64,000 nucleotides of DNA from Pelomonas sp. Root1237. Lineage in GTDB: Bacteria > Pseudomonadota > Gammaproteobacteria > Burkholderiales > Burkholderiaceae_C. Location of the stretch: the NCBI RefSeq assembly GCF_001425055.1, contig NZ_LMDK01000005.1, positions 821 to 64,820 of the forward strand. Direction: 5' to 3'. A program made the position numbers and the translations under genes. The notes under the pieces were generated by a model, which worked only from the letters and a program-made list of their open reading frames with translations, ran no database searches and was not told the DNA's origin. The number at the start of each line of letters is the position of its first letter. Within the stretch, counting starts at the first letter, position 1. This document shows, piece by piece, positions 54,040 to 63,705 of this stretch.

Positions 54040-55094
54040 GCGCAAAGCCTGAGCCATCGATCTTCGACGCGCTGGCCGCGCGCCCGGGCCGCTTCGACCT
54101 CTTCCAGGCGCTGCGCCGCATCGAGGCCGCCCACACCGACAAACCGCGCCTGGGCGACGCGCTGCGCCCGGGCGACGAGCCGGTCCGCTTCGCCAGCGAA
54201 CCGGCGCTGAACTTCGCGCCGACGGCCATCACCAAGCTGGCACCCAACGACCACGGCCCGCCACGCCTGGTGCAGCGGGTGCTGAGCCTGTTCGGCCCCA
54301 ATGGTGCCCTGCCCACGCACCTGACCGAATACGCCCGCGAGCGGGCCATGCACCACGGCGACCGCACCTTCGCGGCCTTTGCCGACATGCTGCTGCATCG
54401 CTTCGGCCTGCTCTTCTACCGGGCCTGGGCGCGCGCCAACCCGGTGGTGGGCATGGATCGCAGCCGCGACGCGCCCATCGTGCGCCATGTGGGCGCCCTC
54501 GTCGGCCTGGCCGAGCCGTCGCTGCGCGAGCGCGACGCCCTGGGCGACTTCCCCAAGCTCTATTTCGCCGGCCGCCTGGCTCGCTCGGCGCGCGACGCCG
54601 ATGGCCTGCAGAGCTGGATCGCGCTGCGCTTTCGCGTGCCGGCCCTGGTGCAGCAGTTCAGCGGCCACTGGATGCCGCTGGGGCTCGAGGAGCGCACCCG
54701 TCTCGTCAAGCACGACGGCGTGGCCCTGGGTCGCGGTGCCGTGCTGGGCCGCCAGGTCTGGGATGTGCAGCACAAGTTCCGCATCGAGATCGGCCCCCTG
54801 GGCTGGGAGGCATTCCAGGCCTTCCTGCCGTCGGGCCCGCATCTGCCGGCCCTGCAGGCCATGGTGAGGCAATACGTCGGCCAGGAGTTCGCTTGGGATG
54901 TGCGCCTGCGCCTCAAACCCGCCGAGGTGCCGGCCTGGTCGCTGGGCAAAAAACCCGGCGTCGGCATGCTGGGGCGCAGCGCCTGGCTCAACAGCCAGCG
55001 CCCGCGCAAGCGGGCCGACCAGCTGCTGATGAACGTCGAGAGCATCTGCCGGGGGGCGCTGAAACCCTCGCTTGCCCCCAAGCATCAGATGTAG
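54036..55094 (+). CDS. tssG: Type VI secretion baseplate protein TssG (ImpH/VasB)
   Basis: A 352-residue baseplate subunit starting at GTG 54036, which overlaps the tssF stop (GTGA) and gives a normal family length. The blocks FDLFQALRRIEAAH, PVRFASEPALNFAPTAI, FGPNGALPTHLTEYARER, FADMLLHRFGLLFYRAW and GRQVWDVQHKFRIEIGPL are typical. It ends 59 bp before tssH. Confidence 0.94.
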   Translation: MSAKPEPSIFDALAARPGRFDLFQALRRIEAAHTDKPRLGDALRPGDEPVRFASEPALNFAPTAITKLAPNDHGPPRLVQRVLSLFGPNGALPTHLTEYARERAMHHGDRTFAAFADMLLHRFGLLFYRAWARANPVVGMDRSRDAPIVRHVGALVGLAEPSLRERDALGDFPKLYFAGRLARSARDADGLQSWIALRFRVPALVQQFSGHWMPLGLEERTRLVKHDGVALGRGAVLGRQVWDVQHKFRIEIGPLGWEAFQAFLPSGPHLPALQAMVRQYVGQEFAWDVRLRLKPAEVPAWSLGKKPGVGMLGRSAWLNSQRPRKRADQLLMNVESICRGALKPSLAPKHQM

Positions 55095-55153
55095 CGCGCT
55101 CAGAGCGGAACCGAACGGCGCCCTTGGTCACTTAGCACCGAGGAGAACTGGAA

Positions 55154-57829
55154 ATGACTGACATCAGCCGCCAAGCCCTGTTCGGCAAGCTCAACCCGCT
55201 GGCCTACAAATCCATCGAAGGCGCCACCGTCTTCTGCAAGCTCAGGGGCAACCCTTATGTCGAGCTGGTGCACTGGATCACCCAGCTGCTGGAGAACAAC
55301 GAGTCCGACGTCAGCGCCATCGTGCGCCACTACGGTCTGGACGCCGCCGCGCTTGCGCGTGACGTGACGACGGCGCTGGACCGCCTGCCGCGCGGGTCGA
55401 CGGCCATCAGCGACTTCTCCGAGCACATCACCCACGCCATCCAGCAGGGCTGGGTCTATGCCACGCTGATGTACGGCGATGCCCAGGTGCGCAGCGGCCA
55501 CCTGCTGCTGGCGCTGCTCTCCACGCGCACGCTGCGTGAAGCGCTGTTCGGCATCTCGCGCCAGTTCGAGAAGATCAAGGCCGATGACCTGGCCGACAAG
55601 CTGCAAAGCCTGATCGGCAAGACCGGCGAAGCGGGCCTGGGCGCCACCGACGGCAGCGCGTTGAACAGCGCGCAACCCGGCCAAGCCGAGGGCGCGATGG
55701 CGCCCGCCGCCATGGGCCGCCAGGAGGCACTGAAGAAGTTCACCGTCGACCTGACCGAGAAGGCGCGCAAGGGCGAGATCGATCCGGTGACCGGTCGCGA
55801 CGACGAGATCCGCCAGATCGTCGACATCCTGATGCGCCGCCGCCAGAACAACCCGCTGCTGACCGGCGAGGCCGGCGTCGGCAAGACGGCCGTGGTGGAA
55901 GGCTTTGCGCTGCGCCTGGCGCGCGGCGACGTGCCGCCGCCCATGCAGGGCGTGACACTGCTGACGCTGGACATCGGCCTGCTGCAGGCCGGCGCGTCGA
56001 TGAAGGGCGAGTTCGAGCAGCGCCTGCGCCAGGTCATCGACGAGGTGCAGGGCAGCCCCACGCCCATCATCCTGTTCATCGACGAGATCCACACGCTGGT
56101 GGGCGCGGGCGGCGCCGCCGGCACCGGCGACGCCGCCAACCTGCTCAAGCCGGCGCTCGCGCGCGGCAACCTGCGCACGGTCGGCGCCACCACCTGGGCC
56201 GAGTACAAGAAGTACATCGAGAAGGACCCGGCCCTGACCCGCCGCTTCCAAACCGTGCAGGTCGAGGAGCCCGACGAGAAGAAGGCCATCCTGATGCTGC
56301 GCGGCGTGGCCACGGTGCTGGAGAAGCACCACAAGGTCCAGTTGCTCGACGAGGCCATCGAGGCGGCGGTCAAGCTGTCGCACCGCTACATCCCGGCCCG
56401 CCAACTGCCCGACAAGGCCGTCAGCCTGCTCGACACCGCCTGCGCCCGCGTCGCCGTCAGCCAGCACGCGATGCCGGCCGAGGTCGAGGACTGCAAACGC
56501 CGCATCGAGTCGCTGGAGATCGAGCAGGGCATCATCGGTCGCGAGGCCCAGGTGGGCGTGCATATCGGCGACCGCGGCGTGTCGGTGGAAGAGAAGCTGG
56601 CCAACGAGCGCGCGCGCCTCGCGACGCTGGAAGTGCGCTGGCAGCAGGAGAAGGATGTCGTCGCCAAGATACTGGAGCTGCGCGCCAAGTTGCGCGGTGA
56701 TGGCCAGCCGGTCGATGAAGCCGCCTCTGCGGCACCCGACCGCGACGCGCTGCTCGTCGAGATGCACGCCGCCCAGGCCCAGCTAGCCGAGCTGCAAGGC
56801 GACCACCCGCTGATCCTGCCCTCGGTCGACGCGCAGGCCGTGGCCAGCGTCGTCGCTGACTGGACCGGCATCCCCGTCGGCCGCATGGTCAAGAACGAGC
56901 TGGAAGCCGTGCTGCGCCTGGGCGCCACGCTGGGCCAGCGCGTCATCGGCCAGCAGCACGGCCTGGACATGATCGCCCGGCGCATCCAGACCTCGCGCGC
57001 CAAGCTCGACAACCCCAACAAGCCCATCGGCGTGTTCATGCTGTGCGGCACCTCGGGCGTGGGCAAGACCGAGACGGCCCTGGCGCTGGCCGAGTCGCTG
57101 TACGGCGGCGAGCAGAACGTCATCACCATCAACATGAGCGAGTACCAGGAGTCGCACACCGTCTCCACGCTCAAGGGCGCGCCTCCGGGCTATGTGGGCT
57201 ACGGCGAGGGCGGCGTGCTGACCGAGGCCGTGCGCCGCCGGCCCTACAGCGTCGTGCTGCTGGACGAGGTCGAGAAGGCCCACCCCGACGTGCACGAGCT
57301 GTTCTTCCAGGTCTTCGACAAGGGCTGGATGGAGGACGGCGAAGGCCGCATGATCGACTTCAAGAACACCATCATCCTGCTGACCAGCAACGTGGGTTCC
57401 GAGCTCATCATGAACATGTGCCGCGACCCCGAGCTGCTGCCCGACCCCGAGTCGCTGGCCACAGCGCTGACCGAGCCGCTGCAGAAGGTCTTCCCGCCGG
57501 CGCTGCTGGGCCGCATCGTCACGATTCCCTACTACCCGCTGAGCGATGAGATGCTGGCCCGCATCGTGCGTCTGCAGCTCGGCCGCATCGTCAAGCGCGT
57601 CGCCGAGAACCACCGCATCCCGTTCGAGTACAGCGACGCAGCGGTGGAGCTCATCGTCAAGCGCTGCAACAACGCGGAGTCGGGCGGCCGCATCATCGAC
57701 GCCATCCTGACCAACACGGTGCTGCCCAAGGTGTCGATTGAATACCTGTCGCGCACGGCGTCGGGCCAGCCGCTGCAGAAGGTCAGCCTCGGCGTGGCCG
57801 ATGGCGACTTCTCCTACGCCTTTGATTGA
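55154..57829 (+). CDS. tssH: Type VI secretion AAA+ ATPase TssH (ClpV)
   Basis: An 891-residue ClpV unfoldase that disassembles contracted TssB-TssC sheath. Order of parts: N-domain (about residues 1-155, FGKLNPLAYKSIEGATVFCKLRGNPYVELVHW), first AAA domain with Walker A GEAGVGKT (238-245) and Walker B LFIDEIHTL, a ClpB-like middle coiled coil (about 440-540), and a second AAA domain with Walker A GTSGVGKT (632-639) and Walker B VVLLDEVEKAH. Arginine finger and sensor regions look intact. GAGGAG lies before the ATG. It is followed by the third hairpin element and vgrG. Confidence 0.97.
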   Translation: MTDISRQALFGKLNPLAYKSIEGATVFCKLRGNPYVELVHWITQLLENNESDVSAIVRHYGLDAAALARDVTTALDRLPRGSTAISDFSEHITHAIQQGWVYATLMYGDAQVRSGHLLLALLSTRTLREALFGISRQFEKIKADDLADKLQSLIGKTGEAGLGATDGSALNSAQPGQAEGAMAPAAMGRQEALKKFTVDLTEKARKGEIDPVTGRDDEIRQIVDILMRRRQNNPLLTGEAGVGKTAVVEGFALRLARGDVPPPMQGVTLLTLDIGLLQAGASMKGEFEQRLRQVIDEVQGSPTPIILFIDEIHTLVGAGGAAGTGDAANLLKPALARGNLRTVGATTWAEYKKYIEKDPALTRRFQTVQVEEPDEKKAILMLRGVATVLEKHHKVQLLDEAIEAAVKLSHRYIPARQLPDKAVSLLDTACARVAVSQHAMPAEVEDCKRRIESLEIEQGIIGREAQVGVHIGDRGVSVEEKLANERARLATLEVRWQQEKDVVAKILELRAKLRGDGQPVDEAASAAPDRDALLVEMHAAQAQLAELQGDHPLILPSVDAQAVASVVADWTGIPVGRMVKNELEAVLRLGATLGQRVIGQQHGLDMIARRIQTSRAKLDNPNKPIGVFMLCGTSGVGKTETALALAESLYGGEQNVITINMSEYQESHTVSTLKGAPPGYVGYGEGGVLTEAVRRRPYSVVLLDEVEKAHPDVHELFFQVFDKGWMEDGEGRMIDFKNTIILLTSNVGSELIMNMCRDPELLPDPESLATALTEPLQKVFPPALLGRIVTIPYYPLSDEMLARIVRLQLGRIVKRVAENHRIPFEYSDAAVELIVKRCNNAESGGRIIDAILTNTVLPKVSIEYLSRTASGQPLQKVSLGVADGDFSYAFD

Positions 57830-57858
57830 GACGAGCAGATGGTGGCCGTAGTGACTTC

Positions 57859-57983
57859 CCGGGCCGAGCGCCGGGCCGCTCCCAAGCCGGCCCGCCAGGC
57901 GATGTGCTTGTGGCTCAATGCCGCAAGCATCGCCGTCCCCTCGGGGGACCGGTCGATGTACTCATCGGACGAGGGGCCGACAC
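57859..57983 (+). repeat. Multi-hairpin intergenic element, copy 3
   Basis: This copy lies between tssH and vgrG. It shows the CGGGCCG blocks, the GAGCG-CGCTC hairpin, the central stem at 57898-57934 (GGCGATG, TG bulge, CTTGTGGC, loop TCAAT, complement), the GTCCCC-TCG-GGGGAC hairpin, a CGATG-TACT-CATCG hairpin and the terminal ggacgagggg that serves as the vgrG ribosome site. It is about 80% identical by eye to copy 2. Confidence 0.8.
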
Positions 57984-60548
57984 ATGTCTAGTGTGATGTC
58001 CATCACCACCAAGCTCGGTGGTGACAAGTTGCTGGTGCTGCGCATGGAGGGCCGGGAGCAACTGGGAGCGCTGCCCGAGTGGCAGGTCGACCTGGTCGGC
58101 AATGTCAGCCTGCTGGGCGTGCGCGAGTCCATCGACCTGCACGCCCTGCTGGGCTCGCGTGCCAATGTCAGCATCGAGCATGGCGCCAAGCGTCACTTCA
58201 ATGGTTTCATCACCGAAGTCCAGCGCGGTGAACGCCATGGCCGCTTTGACTCCTTCCGCATCACCATGCGGCCCTGGACCTGGTTCGCCACGCGCACGCG
58301 CAACTCCAAGGTGTTCCAGAACAAGAGCGTGAAGGACATCGTCACCGCCGTCCTCACGCCCTACAGCGCCGACTTCGCCTGGCGGCTGCAGGACGCCGCG
58401 GTCTACAAGCCGCTCGAGTACTGCGTGCAGTACCAGGAATCGGACTTCGACTTCGTCAGCCGTTTGCTGGAAGAGTTCGGCATCTACTATTTCTTCGAGC
58501 ACACCAGCACCACCCACACCCTGGTGCTGATCGACTCGATGGGCAAGCACAAGGCCAAGACGGGCGACAAGACCGTCAAATGGTCCCACAAGCTCGATGC
58601 CACCAAGCCCACCCTCGTCGACTGGAAGATGGTCGAGGAGGTGCATTCGGTCAAGGCCGTTGTGCGCGACTACGACTACCTCGCGACGGCGTCTGCCATC
58701 CAGCAGGAGCACAGCGCGCTGCCCACGGCGGCGACCGCCAAGCTCGGTGACGCCGAGGTCTATGAGTTCCCGGCGCGTGCGGTGCAAAACCAGGTCAAGC
58801 CCGACGCGCAGCCGACCGCAGCGGCCGCCATTCGCGTCGCCAAGATGCGGCTGGAAGAGCTGCAGTCGCTGCAGCAGATCTACACCGGCACCACCAACTG
58901 CAACGACATCACGGTGGGCGCCACCTTCGATCTCGAAGACGCCCTCAATGCGGCCGACGACGACAGCTACCTGATCGTCGGCATGAATTTCCACGCCGAG
59001 TTCGCCGACCACGAGGCCATCGACGATCTCAGGTCCCTGCCGCGCCGCCGCGACGGCGTGATCGCCAATCTCATGTGCATCAGCACGGGCGGCAATGCCT
59101 TCCGCCCGCAGCGCCGCACGCCGCGGCCCATCATGTACGGGCCGCAGACGGCCATCGTCGTCGGCGCCTCGGGCAACGAGGTGGAGACCGACAAGCACGG
59201 CCGCATCAAGGTGCAGTTCCACTGGGACCGCCTGGGCGAGAACAACGAAAACAGCTCCTGCTTCGTGCGCCTGTCCCAGCCCTGGGCGGGCAAGGGCATG
59301 GGGCTGTGGATGATCCCGCGCGTCGGCCACGAGGTGGTCGTCAGCTTCATCGGCGGCGACCCCGACCGACCCCTCATCACGGGCTCGGTGCACAACGACA
59401 TCAACACGCCCATCTATCCCCTGCCCGCCAATTCCGACATCAGCGGCTGGCGCACCCACTCGACCAAGAACGGCGCGGCCGACGCCCGCCACGAACTGCG
59501 TTTCGACGACAAGACGGGCAAGGAATACGTCTGGCTGCAGTCGCAGAAGAACTTCCATCGCCACGTGAAGGAAGACGCCTTCGACTGGATCGAGATGAAC
59601 GAGACCAAGAAGGTCAAGCTCACGCGCAAGGAGGTCGTCGGCGAGAACTGGTATGTCAACGTCGGCAAGGACGTCATGCACGACCTCGGCAAGGACTTGC
59701 ACACCAAGGTCGCCGGTGACATCTTCACCACGGGTGCGGCCACCTACCAGCTCAAGCTTGAGAAAGACTTCAACGCCAAGGTCGGTGCCGACTACGGGCT
59801 TGACGTCACCGGCAAGACGGCCGTCAAGGCCGGCGGCGACATCAACCTGCAAAGCGGCGGCGCGGGCAACTTCAAGACGACCGGCAACCTGGTCGGCGAG
59901 GCCGGTGCCAAGCTGTCGCTGAAGGCCACAGCCGACCTGTTGATGCAAGCCGTCAACATCAAGGCCAAGGGCAGCGCCGAGATCGTGCTGGAGGCCACGG
60001 CCGGCATCAAGATCGTCTGCGGCGGCTCGGTCATCACGCTGGGCCCGGCGGGCGTCACCATCGACGGCCCCCTCGTCAAGGTCAACTGTGGCGGTGGCGG
60101 CGGCTCCGCCGGCGCAGCCGAGAGCGCGGCCGCGGCCGAGCCCAAGGCGCCGGAAGACGCCATGAACCAGGAACTGCTGACGTCCGCCAAGGCCACGGAC
60201 TACGACAAGCTTTTTGAAGACCCCTTGACCGTCGGCCAAGAGGCGCCAAACACCGCCGCCGCGGCCAATGCGAGCGCGGACGCCGCAGCAGCGGCCAAGG
60301 CCGCCGCTGAAGCCGCCGCGGCCGCCGCCGCCGCTGCGGCCCGTGCGGCCAAGATCCGCGCTGCCGCCCTCGCCGGCGCTGCCGCCGCCCTCGCCGCAGG
60401 AGGCGCCGCAGCGGCTGCCTTGGCCGCGGCCGCGGCCGGCGGCGGAGGCGGGGCGGAGGACAACGAGGACGACGCGAAAAACGCCGACGCAGCCGCGCCA
60501 CCTCCCGACGACGCCGCAGGTCCCGAGGGCGGCGGAGGGCCGGCTTGA
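57984..60548 (+). CDS. vgrG: Type VI secretion spike protein VgrG (TssI) with Ala/Gly-rich tail
   Basis: An 854-residue spike protein. The gp27-like part includes YCVQYQESDFDFVSRLLEEFGIYYFFEH, the central gp5 OB-like part RPIMYGPQTAIVVGASGNEVETDKHGRIKVQFHWDR (ends RPIMYGPQTAIV and GRIKVQFHWDR) and SQPWAGKGMGLWMIPRVGHEVVVSF, then the beta-helix/DUF2345 region up to about residue 700. Beyond it lies a 150-residue low-complexity tail, almost pure alanine near residues 755-826 with glycine and acidic runs at the end. The tail may bind a PAAR protein or effector. ATG 57984 is set by the hairpin element's ggacgagggg. It overlaps the DUF4123 gene. Confidence 0.93.
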   Translation: MSSVMSITTKLGGDKLLVLRMEGREQLGALPEWQVDLVGNVSLLGVRESIDLHALLGSRANVSIEHGAKRHFNGFITEVQRGERHGRFDSFRITMRPWTWFATRTRNSKVFQNKSVKDIVTAVLTPYSADFAWRLQDAAVYKPLEYCVQYQESDFDFVSRLLEEFGIYYFFEHTSTTHTLVLIDSMGKHKAKTGDKTVKWSHKLDATKPTLVDWKMVEEVHSVKAVVRDYDYLATASAIQQEHSALPTAATAKLGDAEVYEFPARAVQNQVKPDAQPTAAAAIRVAKMRLEELQSLQQIYTGTTNCNDITVGATFDLEDALNAADDDSYLIVGMNFHAEFADHEAIDDLRSLPRRRDGVIANLMCISTGGNAFRPQRRTPRPIMYGPQTAIVVGASGNEVETDKHGRIKVQFHWDRLGENNENSSCFVRLSQPWAGKGMGLWMIPRVGHEVVVSFIGGDPDRPLITGSVHNDINTPIYPLPANSDISGWRTHSTKNGAADARHELRFDDKTGKEYVWLQSQKNFHRHVKEDAFDWIEMNETKKVKLTRKEVVGENWYVNVGKDVMHDLGKDLHTKVAGDIFTTGAATYQLKLEKDFNAKVGADYGLDVTGKTAVKAGGDINLQSGGAGNFKTTGNLVGEAGAKLSLKATADLLMQAVNIKAKGSAEIVLEATAGIKIVCGGSVITLGPAGVTIDGPLVKVNCGGGGGSAGAAESAAAAEPKAPEDAMNQELLTSAKATDYDKLFEDPLTVGQEAPNTAAAANASADAAAAAKAAAEAAAAAAAAAARAAKIRAAALAGAAAALAAGGAAAAALAAAAAGGGGGAEDNEDDAKNADAAAPPPDDAAGPEGGGGPA

Positions 60549-61087
60549 ACGCTGCCGCTCTGGCCACGGCCCAGATCCGATCAGCACTGTGGGACCGGCC
60601 GGACGGGCGCGTGCATGCCGTCGTCGACGGTGGTGTCATCCCCGGCCTGCTGGAACGGCTGCAGGCCGGGCAGTCCGTCGGCTGGGACTGCCTGCAGCGC
60701 GGCGCCCTCAAGCCCGAGGCCGCCGCGCAGGCGGCCTACATCGTCGAGCTGCAACCCGAGGCCGATCTCACCCGTTGGTTGCTCGGTGAAGCCTGCACCG
60801 CCTTCGAGGGATGGGGTGTGCTGATGACGTCCAACCGGCCGCTGCTCGCCATGCGCGAGCACAGCCGTGACCTCGCGGAGGTGCGCACGCCCGAGGGCCG
60901 CCGCCGGCCCTGGCGCTGGTGGGACCCCGAGCTGCTGGCCCTGCTGCTGCCCGGCCTCGCGCCGTCGCAGCTCGACGCCTTCTTCGCGGCCGGGCAGCAG
61001 CTTGTCTGCCCGGCCGCGAAGCGCTGGACCTGGTGGCAGCGCCTGAACGGCGTGCTGGACAGCCAAGCCCGGGAGCGGGTGAACTGA
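60545..61087 (+). CDS. DUF4123 T6SS effector adaptor/chaperone
   Basis: A 180-residue protein starting at TTG 60545, which overlaps the vgrG stop (TTGA); a GGCGGAGGG ribosome site precedes it. The pattern VHAVVDGGVIPGLLERL, YIVELQPEADLTRWLLGEAC, GWGVLMTSNRPLLAMREHSRDL and RRRPWRWWDPELLALLLPGL is that of DUF4123 (Tap/TEC) proteins, which load effectors onto VgrG. Its place right after vgrG is standard for the family and implies that a cognate effector is encoded just downstream. Confidence 0.88.
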   Translation: MNAAALATAQIRSALWDRPDGRVHAVVDGGVIPGLLERLQAGQSVGWDCLQRGALKPEAAAQAAYIVELQPEADLTRWLLGEACTAFEGWGVLMTSNRPLLAMREHSRDLAEVRTPEGRRRPWRWWDPELLALLLPGLAPSQLDAFFAAGQQLVCPAAKRWTWWQRLNGVLDSQARERVN

Positions 61088-62826
61088 TGCTCCAACTCAA
61101 CGCGGATCAGCTGGAAAAAGTCGAGGCCCTGCAGCTCAAGCGCGACTCGCGCGAGCTGCTGCAACTGCTGGGCAGCGCCTGGCCCGAGGTCGCCGAACAG
61201 CTCCAGGCCCGCTGGCCAGCCTTCATCGACGTGGCGCTGGAGCACGGACAGCAAATCGGCTTGCGCCATGTCGCTGAGCTGGCCCGTTATGCCTCGCTGT
61301 GCTGCCTGTGGGGCGCGGGCTTCGAGGCCAAGCCGCGCTTCGAATGGGCAGCGGCCATTGCTGCCGACGCCACGCTGAGCCCGACGCTGCGCCTTCACCA
61401 GCTCACCCATCGCTCCCGCGAGGAACTGGTGCGCCGCGCCGCCAAGGCCGCCCCAACCGGCGACGCGATGACACCCGCCGGCTACGACAAGGCCCTGGCC
61501 GCCGTTGAAGCGGGGCTCGGCCGTGCAGCGCGCGGCCGAGCCATCTTTCTCGACCAGCCGCCGCCGCCCCGGCCCAAGGCCTGCGATCTCGCCGCCATCA
61601 CCTTCGCCGTCGCCGAGCCCAAACCGCTGCAGGCCTACCAGGGCCAGGACGGCAGCTGGCGGCGCGTCGACCTGGCGCCCTGGGCGCCGCAGCCAGAAAC
61701 CTTGTCCACACCGCTGGAAGAACCCCGCCTGCTGCCGGTGCTCAGCCGCGCCGTGGGCGCAGGCGCGAGCGCGCGGCTGCAGCTCGCGGTCAGCACCGAA
61801 GCCACCTGTGACACCCATCATCCCGACGTGCTGCATGCAACCGGCGCCGGCCGCCTGACCTGGCGCGGCGCCGACACTGCTCGCCTGAGCTTGACGCTGC
61901 ATGCGCCGCCCAGCCCGCCGCCCGACCCCAAGCTCGGCCCCGCCGGCATCGCCCACGGCGAGCCGCCCGATGTGCAGAGCGTCAGCATCAGCAGCTGCGG
62001 CATCCGCAACGCGGGCGCGCCACTGGGCCGCATCGAGCTCGGCCTGCAGGTGCATGCCGCCACGCAGCGCCTTGTCGAAGTCAGGCATGGCGCACTGCCC
62101 GCCCAGGCCTGGCCCGTCGAAGGCGAAGCCCCGCTGCTGAACGCGGCCGGTACCGCCTGCCATCTCGAAGCCGATGGCCATACCGAACCCGCACCGGCCT
62201 GGCTGAAGGCCTGGCAGACGCTCCAGCCGTTGAGCCGCGCCGGGCTCGAAAAACTCTTCATCGCCTGGTCTCGCCACATGGCCGGCAGCAGCGGCCGCAT
62301 GGAGGCCGAATTGGCGCCCCTCGTCGGCCAGGCCGGCATCACCTGGGGTTGGCAACACGAAAAAGGCGGCGCCGTCGCGCTGCGCGTGCAGGGCGCCATC
62401 GACTTTGCCGCCCTGGTGCTGGACCTGCGCCTGAGCGGCGAACTCGACTGGCTCGGCAGCCGAGCCCGTGTCAGCCTGCGCGCCCAGGGCCGCAGCGAGT
62501 GGCGCATGAGCCTCGCTGACGGCGCCGCGTTGGAGCAAGCCAAGGCGTCCTGGCGCCACCCCTTCACGCTGAGCCTCGACGCGATTGCCAACGGCCAGCC
62601 GGCCCTGCTGTCGGCCGGCCCGCTGGCCGAGCCGCTGCGCGGCGCCGTCGTCGGCGAATGCGGCCTGCGCCCGCGCCCGGACGGCCGCGGCCAGCAATGG
62701 TTCTACCGCCTGGCGATCGAGCCGGTGAATGTCTGCCTGCTGCGCCAGGATCCGCTCGGCGGCACTCAGCGCCAGCAGCGCGAGCTGCTGCCCGCTATCA
62801 CGCTCATCGACTGGAGCGCCGGCTGA
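61087..62826 (+). CDS. Unknown two-domain protein in the vgrG operon
   Basis: A 579-residue protein joined by TGATG overlaps to both neighbours. I do not recognise a named family. The first 125 residues are helical (ADQLEKVEALQLKRDSRELLQLLG, WPAFIDVALEHGQQIGLRHVAELARYASLCCLWGAGFE). The middle and C-terminal parts are rich in beta strands and proline loops (RLTWRGADTARLSLTLHAP, ALRVQGAIDFAALVLDLRLSGELDW). There is no signal peptide or long membrane helix. Position after the DUF4123 adaptor makes it a candidate effector or structural partner of the spike. No immunity gene is obvious next to it, which argues for a structural role. Confidence 0.75.
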   Translation: MLQLNADQLEKVEALQLKRDSRELLQLLGSAWPEVAEQLQARWPAFIDVALEHGQQIGLRHVAELARYASLCCLWGAGFEAKPRFEWAAAIAADATLSPTLRLHQLTHRSREELVRRAAKAAPTGDAMTPAGYDKALAAVEAGLGRAARGRAIFLDQPPPPRPKACDLAAITFAVAEPKPLQAYQGQDGSWRRVDLAPWAPQPETLSTPLEEPRLLPVLSRAVGAGASARLQLAVSTEATCDTHHPDVLHATGAGRLTWRGADTARLSLTLHAPPSPPPDPKLGPAGIAHGEPPDVQSVSISSCGIRNAGAPLGRIELGLQVHAATQRLVEVRHGALPAQAWPVEGEAPLLNAAGTACHLEADGHTEPAPAWLKAWQTLQPLSRAGLEKLFIAWSRHMAGSSGRMEAELAPLVGQAGITWGWQHEKGGAVALRVQGAIDFAALVLDLRLSGELDWLGSRARVSLRAQGRSEWRMSLADGAALEQAKASWRHPFTLSLDAIANGQPALLSAGPLAEPLRGAVVGECGLRPRPDGRGQQWFYRLAIEPVNVCLLRQDPLGGTQRQQRELLPAITLIDWSAG

Positions 62827-63644
62827 TGGACCGCCTGATGTGCCTCCACGTCCAGACCAGCGGCGAGCCCGTCGAGGTGCAGGTCAACGGCGTGCCCGTG
62901 CTCAGCCTGCCGGCCGGCGCGGGCAGTCAGTCGGTGACGGTGCACGAATACCTGCAGAACGGCAGCAACCGCATCACGCTGGTCGTCGCGCCGCCGCCCA
63001 TCGCGCAGGCCGTGGCCGCGCCGAACGCACCCGCCCAACCCCGCATGGCCGCGCGCGCCGCCCAGGCGCGTGCCCGCCTCGTGCTGTTGCGCCAGGGCAA
63101 GAGCCTGGCCGACGAGGCCGTGCGCGTGCTGGCCGAGGTGGCCTGGGGCATCGAGGAGGGTCAGGGCTTCGAGGCGCCCACCGTCGTGCACCAGGACCTG
63201 GAGCTGCCGGTTGGCTTCCCGCGCTGGCGCTGGCTGGACGCCCCCGTGCTCAACCCCGGCCCGCAGGACCGCCAGACCGTGCTCGCCGCCGTGCAGCGCC
63301 TCGCTTTCGACCTTTCACGCGGCAACCCCGACAGCTTTCTCGCCGCCTGCCGCCTCAAGCTGGAGGAGGTCGACCAGGCCTACCAGCGCCCTGCCGGCCA
63401 AGGCGTCACCGCCTTGCGCGAGCAGGTGCAGCAGCTTTGGCAGGCTGGAGCTCTGGCGACGCTGCAGCCGCCCACGACGGAGAACCTGCTGCTGCGCGTG
63501 GTGGCCGGCGGGCGCCTGCTGGAATGCCTCAATCCCCTGGGCGCCCCGGTGCTCAGCAGCCAGAACGACGATGCAACGCTCGGCAACATCGCATGGCCGC
63601 TGCGGCTGACCCTGATCGAAGGCAAGGTTTATGTGCTCAGATGA
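62826..63644 (+). CDS. Unknown protein in the vgrG operon
   Basis: A 272-residue protein whose ATG overlaps the previous stop (TGATG). Residues 1-60 form a small beta-sandwich-like unit (VQVNGVPVLSLPAGAGSQSVTVHEYLQNGSNRITLVV). The middle is helical (MAARAAQARARLVLLRQGKSLADEAVRVLAEVAWG), and the C-terminal 55 residues return to beta strands (ENLLLRVVAGGRLLECLNPLG, NIAWPLRLTLIEGKVYVLR). No signal peptide. I do not recognise it. It is co-translated with the 579-residue gene and is followed after 61 bp by an FHA-domain gene. It may be a T6SS accessory protein or the partner of the preceding gene. Confidence 0.72.
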   Translation: MDRLMCLHVQTSGEPVEVQVNGVPVLSLPAGAGSQSVTVHEYLQNGSNRITLVVAPPPIAQAVAAPNAPAQPRMAARAAQARARLVLLRQGKSLADEAVRVLAEVAWGIEEGQGFEAPTVVHQDLELPVGFPRWRWLDAPVLNPGPQDRQTVLAAVQRLAFDLSRGNPDSFLAACRLKLEEVDQAYQRPAGQGVTALREQVQQLWQAGALATLQPPTTENLLLRVVAGGRLLECLNPLGAPVLSSQNDDATLGNIAWPLRLTLIEGKVYVLR

Positions 63645-63705
63645 GCATCCATACCCGCTTTGCAGGGGTCGTCGCAGACCCATGCCGCGCTGAGAATCGC
63701 TCACC

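Noticed and set aside
57915-60587. 890-codon open frame opposite vgrG
   Set aside because: It is a shadow of the vgrG codons and has no domain, ribosome site or sensible composition.
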